From NCBI GenBank assembly GCA_035528715.1, contig DATKYB010000026.1:1-21501 (forward strand): a stretch of DNA of 21,501 nt, read 5' to 3'. Made by a program: the position numbers and the translations under genes. The notes beneath the pieces were generated by a model. It searched no databases and had not been told where the DNA came from. It saw only the letters and a list, made by a program, of their open reading frames with translations. Source of the DNA: Nitrospinota bacterium (GTDB taxonomy: Bacteria; JADFOP01; DATKYB01). Shown here piece after piece: positions 16,331-21,501 of the stretch (positions are counted from its first letter, which is position 1; each line of letters begins with the position of its first letter).

Positions 16331-16546
16331 TCAATAATTGCCCAATCTTAATTTTTGTTTTATGTCTTCTTTATCTTGGAGTAACTTTTTTATTTTACCA
16401 TTAAATTCATTTAACTTTTCTCTCTTTTCTTTTATCTCCTTATCAGAAAAGCATCCTTCATTCTCTAAAAATTCCTTTTGTTTTATTAAAGATTCTAATT
16501 CTTCTTCAATCTTTAATATCCTTTTCTTGAGTTCTTTTTGTCCCAT
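16331..16546 (-). CDS. Small coiled-coil protein, function unknown
   Basis: The 71-residue product is almost wholly predicted coiled coil in two arms (residues 4-30 and 36-66), with a break around the single cysteine in NEGCFSDKE. It has no signal peptide or membrane segment, so it should be cytoplasmic. No family is recognised. It is the first gene of the von Willebrand A operon: the ATG at 16546 has AAGGGG at proper spacing, and a promoter is found just upstream. Only six bases separate its stop from the next start. The tail of the VWA protein is also coiled coil, but that one is exported, so direct pairing between the two is unlikely. Confidence 0.7.
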   Translation of the reverse strand: MGQKELKKRILKIEEELESLIKQKEFLENEGCFSDKEIKEKREKLNEFNGKIKKLLQDKEDIKQKLRLGNY

Positions 16547-16583
16547 AAGAACTTACCCCTTTAAAAATCATTAATTTTTAACA

Positions 16584-16613
16584 ATTTTAACAGAAATAAA
16601 AAAAATACTTCAA
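16584..16613 (-). promoter_or_regulatory. Sigma-70 promoter of the von Willebrand A operon
   Basis: On the minus strand TTGAAG (16608-16613) and TAAAAT (16584-16589) are 18 bases apart, and the -10 box is preceded by TGT, an extended -10 element. The predicted start near 16577 leaves a leader of about 30 bases before the ATG at 16546. It lies in the 151-base gap after the kinase-like/NusG fusion gene, so the downstream operon can be transcribed on its own. Confidence 0.6.
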
Positions 16614-16697
16614 GAGATTTTTAAAGTCTGAAAAATGATCGGTCTTTTATGACACCTTCTCGTATTTATTTTTTATTTTGATAATCTAATACAATAA

Positions 16698-17723
16698 TCA
16701 GTATTTTTCTACAGCATTCCCTTCAATTTCAACGACAACAGCTCGGTTTAACATATCTACCGATATAACCAATCTCTGCTTCTTCTCATGAATATCTAAA
16801 AGGATACCTACTGCTCCTTCCAATGGTCCAGAGACAACTATTACCTTATCACCTTTCTTAAGATAGGGGTGATAGTTAATAGTAAGGCCAGAATCAACAA
16901 CTGTCTTTATTGAACTTATTTGTTCGTCAGGTACTGGATACGGTTCATTTGAATATCCTAGCAAATTTGCAACACCTAGTGTCTTTAAAATTTCTAACCA
17001 TCGGTCTTTATTAAGTTCAAAATCTACAAAGAGGTATCCAGGGAAAAGGGGTCTCAGTATCTTTTTCTTCCTATCTTTTCTCTTGCTCCATGTCTCTATC
17101 ATAGGAAGAAAAATCTTAAATGATTTATTCAACAATCGATCTTTCACTTTCTGCTCATGTCTGCTCTTAGTCCTCACAGCATACCAATTCTCTATTATGT
17201 TCTTTCCTTTAAGGCTGTTATATATCCCTTCTACAACTTCTTTAATATCTTTCTCGGAATTATCAAAATTAAAATTTGCTATCTTTTCATATAAAAGGGC
17301 CTGTTCGTGATATAATTTTCTGAAAGATTCCTCAGGATTCTCTTGATCGATAAATTCTGCCATACCATTTTTCATAATCCTTTGATAAAGAATATCAGGT
17401 TTTACAGATATGTTGACAATTGTATTTTTTCTGAGATTGTTAAGAATTCCCTCATCTAAAAAGGGTGTTTCACTCCCCAAGGATATAATTTGTTTTCTAT
17501 TCTTTAAAATCTCTTCTAACCCTTCTCTTTCCAGATTCTTGAAACCCTCCTTGCCTTCCTTTTTATAAATTTCACTAAATCCAAGCTTTACTCCTTTTTT
17601 CTTAAAATAGAGTCTTTCTATAAATGAAACGATATCGACAAATTCCCAATGAAACCTCTCAGACAGTAGTTTTCCAAGAGTAGATTTTCCGCTAGCTTTA
17701 AATCCTGTCAATATGAGATTCAT
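16698..17723 (-). CDS. Shikimate-kinase-like P-loop domain fused to a NusG/UpxY-type antitermination factor
   Basis: One unbroken 341-codon frame joins two unrelated domains. Residues 1 to about 170 follow the shikimate kinase fold: Walker A GFKASGKST (7-15), FVDIVSFIE (28-36), EGFKNLE (59-65) and LLYEKIANF (143-151). The residues that hold shikimate look lost: the second Asp of D-x-D is Val32, the FR motif is FK (Lys62), the triple glycine is LGSE (82-85), and the lid and ERxPLY arginines are absent. Residues about 179-341 are a NusG N-terminal domain (NWYAVRTKSRHEQKV, RPLFPGYLFVDFEL) plus a KOW domain (LKKGDKVIVVSGPLEGAVGILLD), closest in pattern to UpxY/LoaP factors that help RNA polymerase through long operons. 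No in-frame start lies at the junction. It follows miaA by 26 bases and precedes the VWA operon. It probably couples nucleotide binding to antitermination, but this is inferred. Confidence 0.9.
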   Translation of the reverse strand: MNLILTGFKASGKSTLGKLLSERFHWEFVDIVSFIERLYFKKKGVKLGFSEIYKKEGKEGFKNLEREGLEEILKNRKQIISLGSETPFLDEGILNNLRKNTIVNISVKPDILYQRIMKNGMAEFIDQENPEESFRKLYHEQALLYEKIANFNFDNSEKDIKEVVEGIYNSLKGKNIIENWYAVRTKSRHEQKVKDRLLNKSFKIFLPMIETWSKRKDRKKKILRPLFPGYLFVDFELNKDRWLEILKTLGVANLLGYSNEPYPVPDEQISSIKTVVDSGLTINYHPYLKKGDKVIVVSGPLEGAVGILLDIHEKKQRLVISVDMLNRAVVVEIEGNAVEKY

Positions 17724-17749
17724 GTTATTTTTTCTATAATATAATTAAC

Positions 17750-18715
17750 TTATAACTTTTTTATTTTTTTTAGCTTTATTCTATCGAGATTTGTATTAAT
17801 AAAATCTAATATAGTGTTCACATCTTCTTCTAAATTATCTGTAAGGTTTATCCATTTAATATTTTCGACTTTCTTAAACCATGTTATCTGTCTCTTTGCA
17901 TATCTCTTGGTATCTCTCTTTATTAGGCTTATTGCCTTATCTAAGTCATGCTTCCCTTTCAGAAAGCTAATAATCTGTTTATACCCTATTCCCATCATAG
18001 AATGCAATTCTTCAGAATACCCCATATCTAACAATCTCTTTACCTCATCAACTAAACCTTCACCAATCATTAAATCAACCCTTGACTCAATTCTTTTATA
18101 TAAATCTTTTCTATCTTTTTCTAAGCCAATGATTATCGGTATATAAGAAATTTTTTCTAGAGAAAAATTTACTTGAAAATAAGATATAGGCTTACCAGTC
18201 TTTTCGTATACTTCAAGAGCTCTTATAACTCTCATTATATCCATAGGATGAATCCTGTTTGCTGACTCTGGATCTATTTTTTTTAGTCTTGTATGAAGAG
18301 ACTCTTTCCCAAAGTGATTGGCATATTCAGTAAAGGTCTTTCTCAGTTTATGGTCTGCTTGAGGCCCTTCAAAAAGGCCATAAATAATAGCGCTTAAGTA
18401 TAGGCCGCTTCCCCCCACAAGCAAAGGGATCATATCTTTCTGGAAAAGAGAAAATATCACCTTTCTTGCTTTTGTTCCATATTTTCCTGCAGAAAAATAT
18501 TCATCAGGATAGATAATATCAATGAGGTGATGTTTTACCAAAGAGAGAATCTTTGATGAAGGTTTAGCTGTCCCAATATTCATAAATTTATATATCTGCC
18601 TAGAATCAACATTTATTATTTCAGAATTTAAAATCAGAGCAATTTTTACTGAAATATCTGTTTTTCCTACGCACGTTGGACCAACAATGGCAATAATGGG
18701 AATTCTTTTTTTCAT
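17750..18715 (-). CDS. miaA: tRNA dimethylallyltransferase
   Basis: The 321-residue enzyme transfers a dimethylallyl group to A37 of tRNAs that read codons starting with U. It has the P-loop GPTCVGKT at 12-19, the family motif NVDSRQIYKFMNIGTAKPS, HHLIDI, GGSGLYLSAIIYG, RVIRALEVYEKTG and the C-terminal KRYAKRQITWFKK. Length is normal. The ATG at 18715 starts directly before the P-loop strand as in relatives. Only about ten bases separate it from the T run of the terminator that follows the HU/IHF gene. No ribosome site is visible, so expression may depend on read-through. The fusion gene follows 26 bases downstream. Confidence 0.96.
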   Translation of the reverse strand: MKKRIPIIAIVGPTCVGKTDISVKIALILNSEIINVDSRQIYKFMNIGTAKPSSKILSLVKHHLIDIIYPDEYFSAGKYGTKARKVIFSLFQKDMIPLLVGGSGLYLSAIIYGLFEGPQADHKLRKTFTEYANHFGKESLHTRLKKIDPESANRIHPMDIMRVIRALEVYEKTGKPISYFQVNFSLEKISYIPIIIGLEKDRKDLYKRIESRVDLMIGEGLVDEVKRLLDMGYSEELHSMMGIGYKQIISFLKGKHDLDKAISLIKRDTKRYAKRQITWFKKVENIKWINLTDNLEEDVNTILDFINTNLDRIKLKKIKKL

Positions 18716-18725
18716 AGTTAATAAT

Positions 18726-18752
18726 AAAAAAGCAGGGTGTATCCCTGCTTTT
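18726..18752 (-). terminator. Intrinsic terminator after the HU/IHF gene
   Basis: On the minus strand AAAAGCAGGG and CCCTGCTTTT form a ten-base stem around a five-base loop and are followed by a T-rich run ending near 18726. This is the clearest terminator in the window. It lies between the HU/IHF gene and miaA and ends about ten bases before the miaA start codon. Confidence 0.85.
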
Positions 18753-18807
18753 GTATCTCATAAAAAATTATATAAATATGAAAATTATTCTTACTTTGAT
18801 GTAATAT

Positions 18808-19083
18808 TTAACTATCTACCATCTCCTTAAGTTCCTTTCCAGCCTTAAAGAAAGGTACTTTTTTGGCAGGTATATGCACTACTACACCTGTCTTGGGATT
18901 TCGACCCTGCCTTGGCTTTCTGCTGCGAACCCTAAAGCTCCCAAAACCTCGCAGTTCCACCTTATCTCCATTACTCAATGCATCAGTAATACTTCCGAAA
19001 ATAGTATTTACAATTACTTCTGTCTGTTTTTTCGTTAGATCAATTTTATCCGCGAGTTTCTCTACCAGTTCTGCTTTGGTCAT
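18808..19083 (-). CDS. HU/IHF-family DNA-bending protein
   Basis: The 91-residue nucleoid protein has the complete family pattern: TKAELVEKLADKI dimerisation helices, GFGSFRVRSRKPRQGRNPKTG leading into the DNA-binding arm, and IPAKKVPFFKAGKELKEMV at the end. Sequence features are mixed between HU and IHF subunits. The rpsA-sppA-this gene order matches the ihfB position in many proteobacteria, so it may act as an IHF-type subunit, but I leave the symbol open. The ATG at 19083 has AAGGAGG about ten bases upstream. It has its own promoter in the gap after sppA and a strong terminator after it, which fits a highly expressed single-gene unit. Confidence 0.95.
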   Translation of the reverse strand: MTKAELVEKLADKIDLTKKQTEVIVNTIFGSITDALSNGDKVELRGFGSFRVRSRKPRQGRNPKTGVVVHIPAKKVPFFKAGKELKEMVDS

Positions 19084-19118
19084 ATCTCTTTATCCTCCTT
19101 TCCATAAAAATTTTTTTT

Positions 19119-19148
19119 AAGCTATCACAATAACTATTTATATGTCAA
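19119..19148 (-). promoter_or_regulatory. Sigma-70 promoter of the HU/IHF gene
   Basis: A perfect -35 box TTGACA (19143-19148) on the minus strand is followed after 18 bases by TAGCTT (19119-19124). That weak -10 box is preceded by TGA, giving an extended -10. The predicted start near 19112 is about 30 bases before the start codon and leaves room for the AAGGAGG site. Confidence 0.55.
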
Positions 19149-19162
19149 GTATTTTTACATTT

Positions 19163-20056
19163 TTAATACTGCCAAATATACTGAAATTTAAAATTATATC
19201 CATTCCTAAAGTCATACCCAAAAAATTTATTAAATAATTTGTTATTTAATAATCGGAAAAGTAACCCTTTTTTGAATTTCTCCCTTACTATTTTTGGCTC
19301 TCCCTCTATTCCGGTCATTTTTGCAGCCTCTGAAATAGCATCCTGTAAATTTCCTAAACCATCAACTAATCCTAGTTCCACTGCCTGTTTTCCTGAAAAG
19401 ATTCTACCATCAGCAAGTCTTTTTATCTTTTCTAATGGTAAATTTCTTCCTGAAGCTACTGCACTCACAAACTGTTCATATACATCATCAATTACCCTCT
19501 TAAGGATTTCTCTGTCTTCCTCTGATAGAGATCTCGTAGCTACTCCTATATCTTTGTATTTGCCACTTTTTATTATTTCTGTTTTTAGACCAACTTTTCT
19601 CATTAACTCTTCTATATTAGGGAACTCCATTATTACTCCAATACTTCCAGTAATAGTCCCGGGATTGGCTATGATCTTGTTTGAGGCTGAAGCAATATAA
19701 TATCCACCTGAAGCAGCAATAGTTCCCATGGATGATACAACCTTTTTGCCTTTGTTCTTTACCTTTAATACTTCTTTATATATCTCTTGGGAGGGGACAA
19801 CTCCTCCTCCTGGACTGTCAATCCTGAGAATAATTCCCTTTACAGAACTGTCTTTAGCGTATTCTCGAATCTGTTTTATTATTTCTTCAGAATCAGAAAT
19901 AGTACCTATAATATCAACAACAGCTATTTTATCTCTACCCATCAACATAACATTTTTCTTTTTTATGAAAAGATCGGTAAATAAAAAGGTTAGAAGAATA
20001 AATACTGAAAAAAGACCAGCTAAAACGAGAGAAATTTTAAAAAGATTTTTTTTCAT
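19163..20056 (-). CDS. sppA: Signal peptide peptidase SppA, short (67K-independent) form
   Basis: The 297-residue membrane-anchored serine protease degrades cleaved signal peptides. One N-terminal transmembrane segment (about 8-30) is followed by a single ClpP/crotonase-like domain: VDIIGTI, RIDSPGGGVVPSQEIY, the nucleophile Ser116 in TIAASGGYYIA, and GTITGSIGVIM. The general-base lysine is expected at Lys168 in KSGKYKDIG. The length fits the half-size Bacillus-type SppA rather than the double-length E. coli enzyme. The ATG at 20056 places the membrane segment properly, though no ribosome site is evident. It lies 152 bases after rpsA with no clear terminator in the gap, so it may be read from the rpsA transcript. 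The C-terminal 40 residues are unremarkable and aromatic-rich. Confidence 0.95.
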   Translation of the reverse strand: MKKNLFKISLVLAGLFSVFILLTFLFTDLFIKKKNVMLMGRDKIAVVDIIGTISDSEEIIKQIREYAKDSSVKGIILRIDSPGGGVVPSQEIYKEVLKVKNKGKKVVSSMGTIAASGGYYIASASNKIIANPGTITGSIGVIMEFPNIEELMRKVGLKTEIIKSGKYKDIGVATRSLSEEDREILKRVIDDVYEQFVSAVASGRNLPLEKIKRLADGRIFSGKQAVELGLVDGLGNLQDAISEAAKMTGIEGEPKIVREKFKKGLLFRLLNNKLFNKFFGYDFRNGYNFKFQYIWQY

Positions 20057-20208
20057 TTTTTAATGTTTATTTACTCTGTTGGTTCTTAAGTTATCTCGAT
20101 TTTTTTTGGGATAGAAATAAGTCTAAAAAAAAAGAAGAAAACATTCTAATTTTGATTTTAAAAACTCGGCTTTCTTTTTTAAATTTACATCTTTTTTAAA
20201 ATAACTTT

Positions 20209-21501
20209 CTAAGAAGTCACGAGAGTTAGAGCTATTTTTCTGTTCTCAACATCTATCTTAATGATTTTAACAGTAACTTCTTCCCCAACTTTGACCACAT
20301 CTTTAGGTTCATCAACCTTTCCTTCGCCTAATTCTGACACATGTATGAGACCTTCAATACCATCGTCTAACTCTGCAAAAGCCCCAAAATTGGTAATTTT
20401 AACAATCTTTGCCTTTACTTCAGAACCAATTTTAAAATTTTCTTCTATGTGTTCCCATGGATCTTTCGTTAGCTGCTTTAAACCTAGAGATAGACGTTCA
20501 TTTTCCTTGTCAACATTTAAAACCAGGGACTCTATCTTTTGACCTTTTTTATATATCTGGGACGCATCCTTAACTTTTTGAGACCAAGAAATATCAGAAA
20601 TATGAATCAACCCTTCAATCCCATCTTCCAGAGTTACAAATATACCAAAATCGGTTGTATTTCTAACCTTTCCAGAAACCACTGTTCCCTTTTGGTATTT
20701 CTCTTCCGCAAGAGACCAAGGATTGGGCTCGATTTGTTTCATACCCAAGGATATTTTTCTTTCTTCTTTTTTTAAACTTAAAACAATAATCTCTACTTTA
20801 TCACCAATAGCAACGATCTTAGAAGCATGTCTTATTCTCTTGTTCCATGACATCTCTGATACATGCACTAATCCCTCTACTCCCTTCTCTAATTCAATAA
20901 ATGCACCATAATCAGTTATGCTTACCACTTTACCTTCAACCTTTGAACCAACTGGGTATTTGGTATCAATATCGCTCCAAGGATCAGGGGTAGTTTGTTT
21001 CAATCCCAAAGATACCTGCTCTTTTTCCCTTTCAAATTTCAATACCATGACTTTAGCCTTATCACCAATCACAAAAAGCTCCGAAGGATGACTTACTCTA
21101 CCCCATGACATATCAGTTATATGAAGAAGACCATCGATCCCTCCAAGGTCTATAAATGCTCCATATTCTGTGATATTCTTTACTACACCTTCTAAAATCT
21201 GTCCCTCATCCAAGGTTTTTAGAATACTCTCTCTCGCCTTTTCTCGCTCTTTTTCTAAAAGAATCCGTCGAGATAAAACAATGCTACCCCTCTTTTTATC
21301 TAATTTTATAACCTTCATTTTAAATGTCTTACCAACCAGTTTATCCATGTCTCTTATAGGATGTAGATCGATCTGAGAACCTGGAAGAAAAGCCTTTATA
21401 CCGACATCTACACTCATTCCTCCTTTGATTCTGGACATTATCTTCCCTTCTATAATCTCATTATTTTTATATGATTTTTCTAATTCATCCCAAATTTTTA
21501 T
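20209..21501 (-). CDS. rpsA: Ribosomal protein S1, 5' end outside window
   Basis: The open frame runs off the right edge without a start; the visible 430 codons begin IKIWDELEKSYKNNEIIEGK. S1 binds mRNA on the small ribosomal subunit and helps initiation. The window holds the end of one S1 repeat (MSRIKGGMSVDVGIKAFLPG) and then four complete OB-fold S1 repeats. Their recognisable starts are GQILEGVVKNITEYGAFID, GSKVEGKVVSITDYGAFIE, GTVVSGKVRNTTDFGIFVT and GSEVKAKIVKITNFGAFAE. Each of the first three complete repeats is followed by a LGLKQ or LGMKQ sequence and then P-W or D-P-W spacing. An ATG at 21438 lies inside the repeat and is not the start. With the missing N-terminal repeat this agrees with a six-repeat S1. 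It ends with a TAG at 20209 and is upstream of sppA. Confidence 0.96.
   Translation of the reverse strand: MKIWDELEKSYKNNEIIEGKIMSRIKGGMSVDVGIKAFLPGSQIDLHPIRDMDKLVGKTFKMKVIKLDKKRGSIVLSRRILLEKEREKARESILKTLDEGQILEGVVKNITEYGAFIDLGGIDGLLHITDMSWGRVSHPSELFVIGDKAKVMVLKFEREKEQVSLGLKQTTPDPWSDIDTKYPVGSKVEGKVVSITDYGAFIELEKGVEGLVHVSEMSWNKRIRHASKIVAIGDKVEIIVLSLKKEERKISLGMKQIEPNPWSLAEEKYQKGTVVSGKVRNTTDFGIFVTLEDGIEGLIHISDISWSQKVKDASQIYKKGQKIESLVLNVDKENERLSLGLKQLTKDPWEHIEENFKIGSEVKAKIVKITNFGAFAELDDGIEGLIHVSELGEGKVDEPKDVVKVGEEVTVKIIKIDVENRKIALTLVTS

Noticed and set aside
16698-17723. Possibility that the kinase-like and NusG-like parts are two overlapping genes
   Set aside because: The frame is continuous and the linker has no in-frame start. 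The only candidate, a GTG at codon 183, lies inside the first strand of the NGN domain.
16698-17723. Calling the first domain a working AroK
   Set aside because: The residues that bind shikimate are replaced, although the nucleotide-binding loop is intact.
18808-19083. Assigning the symbol ihfB or hup
   Set aside because: Sequence features of HU and IHF are mixed; gene order favours IHF beta but is not decisive.
20057-20208. Possible promoter or terminator between rpsA and sppA
   Set aside because: Only AT-rich tracts are visible, with no correctly spaced boxes and no hairpin with a T run.
1-21501. tRNA, rRNA, riboswitch, T-box, CRISPR array, transposase or phage genes
   Set aside because: The gaps between genes were read on both strands and none showed the needed conserved sequences, repeats or coding.

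Overview
The window looks like a piece of chromosome from a motile, low-GC (roughly one third G+C) bacterium with a Gram-negative style envelope. Pointers are a sigma-54 type promoter in front of a flagellin, a lipoprotein signal peptidase, secreted and surface-type proteins, a run of rpsA, sppA and an HU/IHF gene, a DHH-CBS-nucleotidyltransferase fusion, and a UpxY/LoaP-type NusG paralogue. This mix is familiar from deltaproteobacteria-like lineages and neighbouring candidate phyla, but I cannot place it more exactly from sequence reading alone. No tRNA, rRNA, CRISPR array, insertion sequence or phage gene was seen.

Layout, right to left, because nearly everything is on the minus strand. The right edge holds the 3' two thirds of rpsA (ribosomal protein S1), then sppA, then an HU/IHF-family gene with its own promoter and a clear intrinsic terminator. 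Next come miaA and a striking 341-residue fusion of a shikimate-kinase-like P-loop domain to a NusG/UpxY-type NGN-KOW antitermination factor. A separate promoter then drives four unrecognised genes: a small coiled-coil protein, an exported von Willebrand A protein with a coiled-coil tail, a small one-pass membrane protein and a small secreted protein. A short plus-strand island converges on them: a sigma-54 promoter, a 76-residue charged protein and a flagellin. Left of a 529-base non-coding region, the minus strand resumes with a divergent chorismate synthase (aroC) and the DHH-CBS-tRNA nucleotidyltransferase fusion. It continues with a site-2 protease, trpS, ileS, lspA, an RluD-type pseudouridine synthase, a STAS-histidine-kinase-type ATPase fusion and a membrane protein. 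A radical SAM gene runs off the left edge behind a promoter overlapped by a perfect 20-bp palindrome.

Much of the content is housekeeping: translation (S1, IleRS, TrpRS, MiaA, RluD, CCA/A-adding enzyme) and envelope proteolysis (LspA, SppA, M50 protease). The parts that deserve attention are the kinase-like/NusG fusion beside the unknown von Willebrand A operon, the chorismate synthase with altered signature residues, the STAS-ATPase fusion whose STAS domain lacks the usual phosphorylatable serine, and the palindromic operator.
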